Source of the DNA: Zhengitettix transpicula
Lineage: Eukaryota > Arthropoda > Insecta > Orthoptera > Tetrigidae
Length of the DNA stretch: 64,000 nucleotides
NCBI GenBank assembly: GCA_037074705.1
Contig: CM073594.1
Coordinates: forward strand, 81,531,009 to 81,595,008
Direction: 5' to 3'
A program made the position numbers and the translations under genes. Below the pieces are notes generated by a model, which had not been told where the DNA came from, did not search any database, and saw nothing but the letters and a program-made list of their open reading frames with translations. Positions within the stretch are counted from its first letter, which is position 1. Every line of letters begins with the position of its first letter. Of this stretch, positions 1 through 11,285 are shown one piece after another.

Positions 1-180
1 CCAACTTTAATAATTTTAGATTCAATCATGTCCCTTATTGCATTTTGTCGGCTGATGCGTGATGTCCTTGTAGTGGTGCATTGCCCAAGGATGTGACCTA
101 GGGTCTCCGGGTGCGCTTTGCACTCGCGGAATATGATGTCCCCGTTTTTGATTACTCTATTTAGGGTAACTGTTTCCCCC
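1..180 (-). pseudogene. R2-clade-like non-LTR retrotransposon, 3' (endonuclease-side) fragment
   Basis: The minus strand translates to about 60 residues containing a run of the type C-x3-P-ETL-GHILGQC followed by basic residues and RxNAIRDMI. In R2-clade elements a CCHC motif just upstream of the restriction-like endonuclease has this look (ETL-H-x-C, then R-x-RH-x-x-I). The second cysteine of the expected CCHC is absent, so this is either decay or a divergent family. The fragment runs off the left edge of the window and stops where a plus-strand PLE begins near 185. It may belong to the same family as the R2-like pieces at 6.4-8.2 kb, but they do not overlap, so this cannot be tested here. 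Confidence 0.5.
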
Positions 181-184
181 CACA

Positions 185-840
185 TTTGTTTTTAAAACCT
201 AGGGCACCCGAGCCTCCGCGGATATACGGCTTGCCCAAGATACACAAGGACAATGTACCACTGCGGCCAATCGTAAGCGCCATTGGCTCTGCGACGTACC
301 ACCTGGCCAAGTATCTGACCAAGAGACTGAGCCCACTGGTGGCAAAGTGCGAACACCACAACTGAAATTCCGCCGAGTTTGTGAATATCGTACGAGACAT
401 ACGTATGGGTCCTCATGACATCATGGTTAGTTTTGCTGTAGTCTCCCTTTTTACAAGGGTTCCCATAGCCGACACGTTGAAACTGCTAGAAGAGTCTTTC
501 CCAACAGGGGTTACGAAACTTTTCCGTCACGTTCTTACGCCGAGAAACGGGCCGGGCATTCCGGGGAGTAAAACGACCAACGCGGCAGCGGGTGCGCAGA
601 GGTTACCAGAGACGGTTGCAACGAACCGAATATGCAACGACAGGGGATACTACGAGAGGCCCACCCGTACCACCTACGTACCAGAGCCAATAGAAACATC
701 CCGTGCCCTGGTATCACGAACGGGGCAATATAAACAGCCCTACCTACTTTCACTTGAAGAAGATGGCAGTGCAAGCCATCGAAACGTTGTGGGAATTAAT
801 CGACGCTACGCGGTTGGAATCCCGAGAAAACTTCATCTAA
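185..840 (+). pseudogene. Penelope-like element with large internal deletion
   Basis: From about 200 the plus strand reads [10 protein letters not shown], then [20 protein letters not shown], then after an in-frame stop near 363 NSAEFV and DIMVSF-VVSLFTRVP, all typical of PLE reverse transcriptase before the catalytic YVDD. At 540/541 it jumps directly to sequence that in the PLE at 50.3-52.1 kb lies downstream of the GIY-YIG domain (shared ETSR and R-x-G-x-YK patches near 690-735). About 1.05 kb is missing by comparison, including YVDD and the endonuclease. The junction has a 3-bp TAC microhomology. The 3' end (754-840) carries a hammerhead-like core and the terminal PLE sequence also found at 32.2 and 44.5 kb. 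It is non-coding today. Confidence 0.8.
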
Positions 841-1445
841 CGCAGGGCAACTTACGTGAATTAAGGATCACGGTTAAAGGAACTCTAAGAACAATGTCCC
901 TTATGGCTCATAAAATTCCTTATCCCATGCAGACCACACGGCGTTCAACCCCTTAAACTAAGATGTGTGGAAGGGGGTGTATTTACATACCCGTACTGTC
1001 ACTATTCTCAGTTGAGGATAATTTATTCTTTATCAATAGTACCACGCGGAGGTGAGCCCAATCAGGATACTGATTCCCCTCTCAAAGGTATCGGCCTCGT
1101 GCGGGTAGCGGTTAACAGTTCGCTAAATAGTAGATCCCATTCCACCCCCGTTTCTATATCCAGGACCAGAGAATCGCCCTTTAGGGTAAGGATTCTTGAA
1201 ACAGATTCCGTTGAGACCATCTCCACCTGGACCTAACGACATCCAGGAACTACACCGAGAATTATGTAGATAGTCCGTGTTAGTTTATTAATTGTTGAGG
1301 TAACCTGTTGTTCAGAAGATGGGCTGTAGAACATTTGAGACCATCCACACCAGGACCCGTTGTTATCGGACACTGCACCGGATCAAGGCAGAAAGTCACG
1401 CTCACTTGCGTTGAAATAAATGGTCGTCTAATGATAACTGATTTC
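841..1445. other. unassigned stretch with one short ORF
   Basis: No recognisable element. An 89-codon plus-strand ORF at 967-1236 has no motif that I recognise and moderately higher GC than its flanks. Two loosely similar patches (near 1215 and 1340, both containing TTGAGACCAT) hint at an old internal duplication. Confidence 0.3.
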
Positions 1446-1481
1446 TTTTTAGGGTAACAGGCTACACGAAGGTAATCTTAA
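1446..1481 (-). mobile_element. family A retroposon, 3'-end scrap
   Basis: A T-run followed by AGGGTAACAGGCTACACGAA matches the reverse complement of the family A 3' end (see 61983-62546). Only about 35 bp is present, so this is an extremely 5'-truncated copy in minus orientation. Confidence 0.7.
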
Positions 1482-2623
1482 ATGATATAACGCTGCGTTA
1501 TGGGCTCTGAAAAGGAATATAAACGCGTGAAACTCCCTAAGCAAATGTTGCTGTGACCTCTGGAGGGATCCCTGACGCTCCAGTTGCTAGAGCGATGTCC
1601 CGTGTTGTGATCTGGAATGCGCTGTCGACGCTGTCCTTTGGCAGAACATTCACACCAACGAGACTACAGCGATAAATTTAGGCCCGGTTAATTAATTTCA
1701 GAAAACTTTTAGCGATATATATAGGTCTATAAGCATTAAAGCGTATAAAGCTGCCATGGATAAATAATATTAATAACGCATGGAATTAGCGTAAACAACG
1801 AATACTGCAAAGTTTATTTGTTAAATCTGATTTTAATTATCATATACCTTGGTTAAACTTTTCAGGTAAATAAACCAACAATATTTTAAGATAAAATATT
1901 TAAATGTGGAGATAAGAAAATCTTGTAAATTAATTTCTAACTTTATTATAAGATCCTTGGGTACAAAGTTTTGTTCCAATGCCATTTTTCTTATTCAATA
2001 CTTTTGTTATTTCCTGTCCTTCATAACAACAAAGAATTCGTTTACCTGCTGCCCCATAAAAATAAAAGTAATTTGGGTAGACTCAATTTGAAGTTTAATT
2101 TTTTAAATATGTGTGAGGGAAATTATGATAGCCACAAATTTTTCCTTTACCTGAAAGAAAATTGTTCTGCCGTTTTTCTGTAAAAATAGTTAAATACGAG
2201 GTTTTGAGTATTCTCCAATTCGTTTTCAGATTGAGGATGGTACTTTTAATTCACAAAATTATTTCTCACTACAACCACCTAGTCTGTTTCAAATGGAAAC
2301 CGTTTTATCTGACAGCAAATGCGAGCAGAGAATTACACTAACATTGTCACATTGTCAATAATGAATGACAACAAACCCTTAGTGCAGCTGCGTGGGAAAT
2401 AGTATGTGACTACGTTGCAAGAATTTGATTCGTCGGTGCAAGGCGTCTCCCATTTGAAACACACTAAATAATTTTTCCTCGCCGAAATAGGTCAGACCGT
2501 TCTTTTGTAAAAACCTAAGGATTAATAACACCCTTCATTTCGTCTTTAGATGTCGGGTGACCGTTTGATTGCCAAAAATCTCTTGCGGATCTCCATAATG
2601 AAGGGTAAAAATTATTCAATTTG
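1482..2623. other. AT-rich stretch without recognised features
   Basis: A GC-richer patch at 1510-1670 gives way to AT-rich DNA. Short ORFs at 1906-2183 are low-complexity and look fortuitous. I see no repeat shared with the rest of the window. Confidence 0.3.
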
Positions 2624-3018
2624 TTTTTTTTAGTAACAGGCTACATGAGGATAATCCACATGTTGGCAACTACCCTTTAATAGCATAGGAAGGGATTTGA
2701 AAGTGGGAATGCGGAAGGGTAGAGCAAGGTAGCCAAGAGTTAACTAGGGCCCCCGGGCTATAGTTTAAGGAGCCTACCCGGCATTCGCTTAAAAATTATG
2801 CAGGACAAACCCTAGAAAACCTGCATGAGGTAGATCGGCATTGGGTACTTTTCCAGGCCCTTCCGATAGCGGGAGAGGAGTTTGATGTGGGGACACAGCA
2901 TTCCATTCTCCGTGCCTCAACCAGTTTAGGAGGCATCTGGCCGACTGTTCCAATGGGAGCACAGAACAACTCTTACCGTATGTCGAAGGTCTGTGACCCA
3001 GGAACATATACGTCTCAT
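2624..3018 (-). mobile_element. family A retroposon, 5'-truncated copy
   Basis: Starts with a T-run (the poly(A) tail on the minus strand) and AGTAACAGGCTACATGAGG, then follows the family A sequence to about 3018, where similarity stops after the GGAACATATACGTCTCA region. The 5' hairpin part of the full-length copy at 61983-62546 is missing. The sequence is more diverged than the copies at 33.7 and 62 kb. No target duplication was found. Confidence 0.85.
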
Positions 3019-3804
3019 CTTTCGATCTATGGAATATGTTGTTATTATTCCGGAACTCGATTGGTTCGGCCTAATAGTTTTGGGGTTTACTTATAGCTGT
3101 CAGGCATCCTCTCAAAGCTTTTTGTGAATGTTTTGCTCTTGCCCTTTCTTCCTTTATATAATCCTTGAAGGATTCGAGAAAAATGCGACAGGGAAAGCAA
3201 ACTAAGCCCTTTGCTTTCATAATAACCCCACATTACACACAATTGTAGTCGTCACTTAAATATTAATATTTTGCAATTATTAATAGATTTGTATTGTCGT
3301 TTTCGGTTATTTAAAATCTCTCATTTATGTCTGACTGGTTTCATTTACTGGTGGAAGTTTCATACTTATGCAATTTCTTATTTTTAAAATTTATTTTCCA
3401 ATCATAAATATTTATATATTTGGGTATTACATTATCTCATATAATATAGAAAATTACGATATTGAATTTCTAATTGTTTATTTCATTTCTGTACATAATT
3501 TTTATATGTACAGTATTTAGTTACGTATTTAATATATGTATTGACGTGCCCTATGCCCTCAATACAGAACTAACAAAATCAATCTATAAAATCATAACGG
3601 TCATTATTGCTTAAAACACTCGGTTACATGTTTTATTGTCTCAAAGTATACATAATATAATACATGCTAACAATATTTAGTTTTTAGTTTTTACAATTTG
3701 CTAAATAAATTGTGTCCTCTTTCTCTCTGTTGCTACTGAATAAATTATTGAATATTACCTGTCTGAGTAGTGTCCTAAATTATGATCTATCTGTGAACAA
3801 ATTC

Positions 3805-3845
3805 ACACACATACGCATACACATACACACACACACACACACACA
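3805..3845. repeat. (CA)n microsatellite
   Basis: Interrupted then pure CA dinucleotide run read directly from the sequence. Confidence 0.95.
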
Positions 3846-4648
3846 GATGTATGTATATATATAATTTAATTTAATTTTTCTAATAATATTGTCGGCGTAA
3901 TTATTGACGCCAGAGCATTGTTTGGCGCAGGGACTGTAAAGGTTGCTACGCAATTATTGTCGGAAAACCGTTTGTAAGAGGCTCAGAACTTTGGCGGAAA
4001 CGTTCAGAGTGGTTTTGTAGCCTGACCGGGGTGATGATGGCGAAAGTGTGTGTTGGTCGTGTAATACGTGTCTGCTTGGGAGTGCAAACGATAATGCTTT
4101 GAAGCTTGTCTTTGGACTTGAACCAATCTAAATAAATACGACCACGTAAAGTTTGTGATCAGTTGTTAGAAAGGTGTCGGAATTTTGTGAAGTGAAAAGA
4201 TATTGCAGTATGTGTTAGGGCCTGTTACTTAAATATTTTCTTTAAAATAAAATACGTGTGGAGTGCCCAATACAGTACCAGAGCAGCTGTAAATAATATG
4301 GTATGTAAAAACTTTATTTGGAAACCGTTATATAAATATAATTTACCGGCAGATTTCTCTAGATTTGTAAGATTTCTCTAGTTTTATTGTTAGATTTTTT
4401 ATACAATTTTAAATTTGTAAATAAAATTTGTATTTTCTTTTGTAACTTTTGGTGACAATTTCAAATTACTACAATTTATTAGAGGTGCTGAAAGTGGCCC
4501 TGAAGTTTTGAGTCTTATTAAAGCGGAGGCATTTGTTAAAATCATAAATATGTACACAATTTAAAGCAAATAGAAATTGTAATAAATAATTTTTTGGTTA
4601 CATTTAAAAAACTTATTTTAATTTTTTTTAAAAAAGTTCGCATACCAC

Positions 4649-4651
<3 letters not shown>

Positions 4652-4700
<49 letters not shown>
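4652..4700. repeat. (TA)n microsatellite
   Basis: Uninterrupted TA run of about 24 units. Confidence 0.95.
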
Positions 4701-4701
<1 letters not shown>

Positions 4702-5686
4702 CTAGAGGGTCCCATGTGTGGCTGAGGTTTTTATCTCTTATTTGCAGAGCCTCAAGTATCACGCTGTCCCAATACCCACGGGTTTTGTTAAGAACTTTGG
4801 TGTTAGTAATCTTATTTTATACACTGTGTTGAAGGCGTGTTCAGCAGCCGCTGATTTTGAAAGCTGGCCGAGACGTAAGTTCCTTTTGTGCTCTGTAATT
4901 CTTTCTTCCACCGTCTAGTAGTTTGGCTGATGTATATTTCTATAAATATTCGGAATCAGTTGGGTACATTTATTTTTCATATGTTTCACTAGAAACAACA
5001 TTTTAAATTAGGCGAGTTTCGAAATAATGACAACCTGAAAATTGCTTGTTATATTCAATAATGCAGTCAGTGGAAGCAACGCAAGGAAGTTTAAGCACAT
5101 AAATTATACAATAAAGAAAGAAATTATAGAATGCACTTCCTGGCTTGTTAAGACCATGCATATGTATGAGGTTCTTGAGAATGTTAATTCTATTGTGTCC
5201 CAGCAACGATGCAGCCACCATGACGATGTTGTCGTTTACAAGGCTAAGAGTCGGGGACCAATTCAGCTGCGTACGTGCTGTGCTTACCAGGACTCAAGGG
5301 TGTTGACAACTTCAGAGCTCTATTGCTGGATGAGCTGGTGTATAAACTACACTACCTGCCGTGAAAATATATCCAGAATATGTGGAGAACTATACAAAGG
5401 CAAATTGAGTAACAAATAATATTTACTTTTACAGTTAGCTTAAGTACTAATAGGAACGATAGTAATAAAATATGATAATTCTATAACAGCAGTTACTGGA
5501 GTCGGCGTAGTTATTATAAATATTTATACATTTATTTTTTGGGTATATGTTAAATATTTAGTACCAAATATTAGAATTACATTATTTAAATAATATCTGG
5601 AAAACAAGAAAGATGCAAAGAAAGATGGTTAATCGGAGACTTATGGAATGTGAGCCTAATACATGGTATTTTTTTAAAAATATATA

Positions 5687-6012
5687 CTAGCTGGGTTGAC
5701 GACGTTGCCCGGGTTGTCATTTATCCATAACCCCCGATTTTACTACAATCTCGGTTGCTTTTGCGTAACGCCCCACCTCCTCTACCCCTAAGGGTTCTCC
5801 TTTCCCGTGCTGTAATAACCTCTAAAAATATATATCTGACTCAAGTATCGACCGTTTTAGCATTTTTGAATACTTAAACCACCATCCAACCCCTCTCCTG
5901 AGCGTGGGAGACGTGTCACACCACGACAGTGTTTGTTTACCTGTCGCAAAGAACACGTGAACAAAATTTGGTGAAATATGATCAACGGGTATAGATTTTC
6001 ATAAAGAACATG
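5687..6012 (+). repeat. family B interspersed repeat
   Basis: Begins with CTAGCTGGGTTGACGACGTT followed by a CCCGGGTTG patch and continues to a block (GACGTGTC...GACAGTGTTTGTTT...CGCAAAGAACACGTG...AAATTTGGTGAAAT) that recurs twice at 17.6-18.1 kb and in more decayed form near 60.1 kb. Another member starts with the same CTAGCTGGG motif at 36842. No coding capacity was seen. I call it an unclassified old repeat family; a relation to an RTE-type LINE or its non-autonomous derivative is possible because the 36.8 and 60 kb copies end in TATA-rich tails. Confidence 0.55.
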
Positions 6013-6389
6013 CGCACATACAGTCAACTTCATTGTAAAGGAGGCGAAGATATAGTATGTGTGTTATTTTGGCCGGTTAGAATTGTCAGCGGAGGACTAA
6101 TAAAAGTAATCTTATCCGATAGCTCCTAGTTAGTTACTCCAACCACATTACTGATTGAAAGTTTTTGTTTTACGTCTGTTTTTAATTAATAAATCAGTTA
6201 ATAGCCTTTTACAGGCCCTTTATTTTATTTATAGCGTTACGACGGATCGATACGTGTTCATATATTCATCAGATTTAGGAGTAGTTTAATAGATCGAGTC
6301 TGTTCTATTGATAAGGACGAATAAAACCTTGTGTACAACCCTCTCGATATCCTAGATTCGACCATTAATGTAGGCTAGAACTGTACCCC
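6013..6389. other. unassigned stretch
   Basis: No ORF or shared repeat recognised between the family B repeat and the R2-like fragments. Confidence 0.3.
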
Positions 6390-6715
6390 TCAATTACCGT
6401 CCTCCGGTTGCTTCAGTCCGAAATTGGAATCATTCACGAACTGACAGACGCTTTTCCCCCTCTGATCAACGATCCCCCAGAAGAGCCTACTGAGGAGAGA
6501 CGAGATCGTGATCGGGCGACAGCTACCTGCTTGAGTCAGATAAGCCCCATTCTTGGGTATGAGCGTGGTCCGGTGCTCGTTCCATTTGGTCGGCAGAAGA
6601 CCACTTTCTAGCACAATTAAGCAACATTAAACAACGCTTCCAGCTCTAACTCCGCACAGCGATTTTTGAATTCCCGTAAATCGCTGGCGGCGTAGGGCAA
6701 GGGTACCCTTACACT
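6390..6715 (-). pseudogene. R2-clade-like RT fragment (second copy)
   Basis: The minus strand encodes KWNEHRTTLIPKNGAYLTQA, then RPITISSLLSRLFWGIVDQR, the N-terminal RT blocks of an R2-clade element. The nucleotide sequence at 6471-6550 is nearly identical to 7625-7705, so this is a separate piece of the same family lying head-to-tail 3' of the longer fragment. Upstream codons (ELELEALFNV...) extend the match towards 6715 in shifted frames. No catalytic DD motif is included. Either two truncated insertions or a local duplication would explain the arrangement. Confidence 0.7.
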
Positions 6716-8180
6716 GTGAGCAAGACTACGGATACGTGCAGTAGCCCTCTCGCAGTTTTGTAGATATAACTGCCGGGTCTATTGAGTTTAAGAACCGTAG
6801 ACCCAGCGTTAGTGCCACCCTAGGTACTAAGTTTTGTAACCTAAGAAAACCTAAACCCCCGTCTCCCCTCTCACAGTATATGACCTCATTACATATTGAT
6901 TTCGGGAGATGCGTAAAACCTTTGATTGCTACCCTCAACTCCTGATCTATTCGTTAAAGAACAGATTTGGCTGCTGAGGCAATTACCAACTAATGAAGGT
7001 AGACGGGAATTATGTAGGTTTTTAGCAGTTCAAGTTTTTGGAATGGCTTATGGGCGATGTGTTCGACCCTGTGAAGCACCGCCGTTAGTCCTTCCCTTAT
7101 CCTATTTCTATCCATGCCATTCCATGGGGAGTACTTCAAACCCAAGTAAGTGAGGGTATCCTCCGCTTCTCTCCTTGTCTCATCATGCACGATTCTTCTA
7201 CATACCAGGAGTTTCTGGTGTTTACTGTCTTATAAGTTATACATTTCGTCATTGATAGTGACATACCGTAACAGCTCAGGTAGTAAGCCGTCGTATCCAG
7301 AAGGGCTTGTGCTTTCGAGGCGTCAGATGCTGGAGGTATAGTTCAATTGGACATTCAGGGTGGGCTATAAGAGTTTTTACTGCCTCATAACCCTTCTCGA
7401 CTAAGTAGACTTGGATATACGCTTTCGTCGAAGTGCATCTCATATGGTGATGTGTGGGACTGTATCAAACGCCCTGGCTACGTCGAGGACAATGACGACA
7501 CCCCAGACTCGGTTTTCATAAGTCGGGTTGAACTCTGAACGTTGGCGAAGCAGCCCGCCTCCGCAACGAAACCCCTCTGCCTAGGGTTTAGTTGAACCGC
7601 GCTTCTCAACCTCTGATCTACGATCCCCCAGAAGAGCCTACTGAGGAGCGACGACATCGTGATCGGGCGATAGCTACCTGCTTGAGTCAGATCAGCCCCA
7701 TTCTTGGGTCTCCTCAATTTGTCAATTGGTCGGCAGAAAACCACTTGCCAGCACGACATTAAACAATCCGGCCAGCAGCTCTTCGTTTCGGGTTCCTGAT
7801 AGGCAACAATCCTACAATTGGCGGAAATTGGTCCAAGCCAATTGCCGGCCCAACAGTAGGATTTTAAAGTCAGGTGAGAACTCTAATCCCCGGGAGTCTT
7901 TTTTATAGAGAACACCGACCTGAGCTCTGTCTAGCTCTTCGGTTCGTGGAATCATTAAGTCTGAACCCACGTGGACATGCTTAACAAGAAGACCGGGTTT
8001 CTTCCTAAAGAGTTCCTGTGTACGTCCATATTCATGCCGCCTTTTTGCACGTATCTTACGATTCTTCATTTGGTGAGGCTTATCAAGCCTTGCCCGTCCC
8101 GCGTTGTCAGAATCCTGGATAGCCCTCAGTTATTCAGATATTTAAAAGGTTCAAAAGACTTTCTCATTACTAAGGGAAAC
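6716..8180 (-). pseudogene. R2-clade-like non-LTR retrotransposon, internally deleted
   Basis: Reading the minus strand from 8069 down: a basic segment (RAKRRHEYGRTQELF) resembling the region before RT in R2 proteins; RT blocks RPITMSSLLSRLFWGIVDQR and NPRQRGFVAEAGCF (7478-7759); after a frameshift VIVLDVARAFDTVPH, the first catalytic-aspartate motif (about 7445-7495); then directly AYYLSCYGMSLS, skipping the FADD-containing block. Next come YLGLKYSPWNG and KLELLKTYIIP (6990-7190), and HLPKSICNEVIY, GDGGLGFLRLQN (6726-6938), blocks typical of the R2 thumb/linker. Frames change repeatedly. No 28S rDNA flank is visible, so this copy is not at the usual R2 target or the family has another target. 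Confidence 0.75.
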
Positions 8181-8188
8181 AAGTAACA

Positions 8189-8412
8189 TTTTTTTATGGG
8201 TAACAGGCTACATGAGAGTAATCCACTAGTTACAACTCACCTTTAGTAGCATAGGAAGGGATTTGAAAGGGGAGATGCGGAAGGTTAGAAGAATGTAGCC
8301 AAAGGTTAACTAGGTCCCCGGACTATGGTTTAAGGATCCTACTCGGCAATTCAAATGAAAGTGATGCAGGGAAAACTCTAGAAAAACCTGCATCAGGTAG
8401 GTCGGATTGTAC
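8189..8412 (-). mobile_element. family A retroposon, 5'-truncated copy
   Basis: T-run, then GGGTAACAGGCTACATGAGA and about 220 bp of family A up to the CTGCATCAGGTAGGTCGG region. It lies immediately upstream (minus-strand sense) of the R2-like fragment. No target duplication recognised. Confidence 0.8.
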
Positions 8413-9839
8413 CTTATGAGAGGCAGTAATACTTTCGCAACCTTAAGAGATTCAAATAAATCTTTTGAGTTTGAGGCAACTGGCAGACGTGTATTTGTGA
8501 AACGATTCTCCAGTTCTCAAATTTATATTAACAAAGAGAATGAGGCAGGACCATTTGAAACTGTTCTTTTCTTGCGAACGGAGAAGTGGGGTACTCGAAT
8601 TAATCTTAATGCATTACAGTTTAGCGGAGTGTATTGTAAGCCTTTAATTACATCCAAAATAACCAATAGGTTTGGAAGAGTTTTGGAGACGCTTGTTGAA
8701 CTTACTTAAAATTGTAATTTAAAATCTTGTATGGATCACATTTTTGATCCTTTATGAGTATGAAAGTTAAACATTATATTCAGAAAAATTTATTTTAGGA
8801 AGTGTTGTACGGTGGTGTTAAAAAAACTCAAGTGCGTAGAATGTTTTGAGGTTCTCCTTGCTCTGAAGGAAAGATAGGATTGATTAAAAGACTTGTCTAA
8901 AGACGTTGTGAAATTATTCACTTTGGCTGAAAAAGTCCTGAGGAATGACGAAACTCGTATAGGAAAGTAGAATTTCGTTTCAAAATTGTGTGTGGCGGTA
9001 TTTCGGATGTTGGGACATAGACAAATTTTAATTTGTGAATTCGACAATTTGATAGATTCCACCGAATTGGTGAGGAATCTCATTACTCAATTTTAATAAA
9101 GGTGCTATTAAAACATTACTTAATTCATAATTTGTGTAAAAAAATGTAATGGATGAAAGACGAAGGAATATTAGACAAATGTTTACAAATCTAATATTAT
9201 TTAAAGGTCAATAAATTTTTCATTGCCTTAAATGTGTCATATTTTCTTAAGTTTTAAAATATATTGTGGATCCGTAGAGATTTAGTTTTAGGTCATTTTT
9301 GCGACATAATTAAAGTCTAGCAGACTATGGGGAACGCCCACCTGTCTGTATAAAACATGGCGGCTGAGTTTTTAATTTTCTTCAAATATGGCGGCGCCTT
9401 GTCCAGTCTGTTGTTGATATAAGTCAAACTAAATTTGGAAGACTGTGACAGACGTAAAATGACATGTATAAGTGTTAACATTATCAATCAAGAAGATGGA
9501 TAATTTTGCTACATTCAAAAGTTTTCTGTTATGTCCCAAAACAATAGGTGATACTGTGCAACACTCCTTGTGATTACTTCTAAATATATTATGTTAAACT
9601 TCTGTTAGAAATTTTGTTATGCATTTGAATACGTTTACATATTAGTTAAATATTTTAGGTGACTACAAATATGATCAGAACTAGTAAAAAACACAATACA
9701 CACTATTTTTGTGCTACAATTGATTTTATTATTTCTTGTGATGGATGGTATACGAAATAATAACTTTGTCAAAAATAAAACTTGCCAGCATTTGTAGCTT
9801 GCTAAGAATAAGGCAACAATATTGGTTATTTGACTGAAA
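8413..9839. other. AT-rich stretch with unrecognised ORFs
   Basis: A 100-codon plus-strand ORF at 8407-8709 overlaps the end of the family A copy and contains a hydrophilic stretch (FEFEATGRRVFVKRFSSSQI); I recognise no family. A 97-codon minus-strand ORF at 8790-9083 is also unrecognised. Two ATGGCGGC words occur at 9357 and 9389 without an associated ORF of note. Confidence 0.3.
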
Positions 9840-9969
9840 ACTTTACAACATGTCGTGGATTAATACAATAATACCAGTTCTTGTTGCAACAACTTCTATT
9901 TATTTAGTCTCACACGTTCATCACACACTATAATCCGTCTCGTCTATATATAACCAACTGTACAATATT
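9840..9969 (-). promoter_or_regulatory. possible 3' LTR remnant of the BEL/Pao element
   Basis: Directly downstream (minus-strand sense) of the integrase C-terminal region lies GTTATATATAGACGAGACGG (TATA-like, about 9945) and about 40 bases later AATAAA (about 9897). This order is what a 3' LTR would show, but no second LTR copy is in the window, so the assignment is inference. Confidence 0.3.
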
Positions 9970-11285
9970 GTTTGCTCTAGTCTTTGTCGTATCTAGAGTC
10001 TCTGGTCTTCCAACCCCCCCGCCCTGGTCGATTTCCAGTGATACGACCAGCTGTACAGGTCGGCTGATGTTGTTCCATTTGCGGTTCTGAGGAGGAATGC
10101 CCGCACCTTCCCGTCTCTGCCGCGTCTGGTCTCGATGATGCGGCCGTCTGCCATATATGGCGAAGGCGAAGTTTCAAGTCATCTTCCAGTAGGACGATGT
10201 CACCAATCCTACTCTCCGGTGTTGGTCCTTTCGATCGTCGAACCTTGTGGAAACTTCTCAAATTCATGAGGTAGTCCTTGTTTCATATCATTAGAAGGTC
10301 CGCATACAGATTCTCCCTTTCTTCAGGTCCGTCTTAATTTTAGGCAATTCTGTGCCGACAAGAAAGTGTCTACGTGTCAAGATCTCAAGTCCATCTTGGA
10401 TTATTGCCCTTGAATTTATTTCGGCTTCAACTAGTACGGTTCTCAGCGTCTCAGCGTCTCTTCGTTCACGTTCGCTTTACCCTTCTCAAGCACCGGTTTG
10501 GTAGTTTCCAACCATTCCTTCCACTAAGCCGCACGTGGTATTATAAACTTCGCCGTGATGTTGTTATGGGCAAAGTGGTGACTAGTGCCAGAAACGTGCG
10601 TACGTTATCAGAGTAAACTGTATGTGAAATTTCTCTTCTTCCTGAGAATCGTCTGAAAGCCATGAGGAAGTTAACCGTGCTCATTTAAGATGGGAGTTCA
10701 AGATGAACGGCTCTTGTCGTTCCGCATGTGAATAGTGCGATATACCATTCATCTAACAGACTCCCCACCTTGACGTACAGGGGACTTGCGAAGTCTACTC
10801 CTGTTACTTCAAATGTTAGAAGTCGATCAGCAGGTAAAGGAGCTTCTATTTCTCGTCCTGACAAAAACCTCGCAATTTTGCTTGGTAGACATTTGTTAAG
10901 AGCTTTCTTTATCGACTGTGTTGCTCTTAGAATCATATTGGCGGAACTTAGTTCGTAGTATTGGATTCTAACTCCTAAATGTTGGAGACGTATGTGTGTG
11001 TTCTGGATTAGCAATCTTGTGAATGAGTGGTTCCCATCAAGATGAAGTGGATGTTTTTCTTGTGGCGAAAGGTCTGAATATTACAGACGTCCTCCCAGTC
11101 GAATTAGACCGTTTTGCAGGTTCAGCTTTCGTCTCAAGGGCGTTGTATTCTTCTGAGAAACTTTCTCGCTGAACAACGTAAATCCACCGAAGGCGTGCGG
11201 ATTTTAACTCTTCGGCTGTTAGGTTTCCATATGCTTTATCTTTCTGTCTTGCGTTCATCAAAAAAGGATACCACCCATAACGTGT
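9970..11285 (-). pseudogene. BEL/Pao LTR retrotransposon, integrase region
   Basis: Minus-strand segments in order: 11037-11327 with LTAEELKSARLRWIYVVQ, matching the BEL/Pao region before integrase; 10685-11014 with H-x3-RLQHLGV, then PLPADRLLTFEVTGVDFASP-LYVK, LFTCGTTRAVHLELPS, the catalytic D-containing blocks of BEL/Pao integrase; and 9977-10267 with SRIGDIVLLEDDLKLRLRHIW, the C-terminal GDIVLL block that follows integrase. The pieces are in different frames and the stretch 10268-10684 is heavily broken. Gag, protease and RT are absent: at about 11285 the sequence switches to a Jockey-like RT. It is a truncated, non-functional remnant. Confidence 0.8.

Larger units (their letters stand above)
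3019..5686. other. AT-rich DNA with microsatellites
   Basis: Holds a (CA)n tract at 3805-3845 and a (TA)n tract at 4652-4700. A 125-codon plus-strand ORF at 5042-5419 (starts MLVIFNNAVSG, cysteine-rich C-terminal half) has no recognised domain and no clear codon bias; I give it little weight as a gene. A short GC-richer patch at 3890-4140 is also unassigned. Confidence 0.3.

Noticed and set aside
4652..4700. (TA)n tracts as replication origins or regulatory sites
   Set aside because: Simple TA microsatellites are common in AT-rich animal genomes, and nothing around them supports a specific role.
5042..5419. 125-codon ORF as a host gene or Copia-like fragment
   Set aside because: An ARKFKHINY patch vaguely recalls the Copia RNase H end, but no other block fits; the ORF has no recognised domain or neighbours.
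6390..8180. R2-like pieces as evidence of an rDNA unit
   Set aside because: No 28S or other rRNA sequence was recognised on either side.
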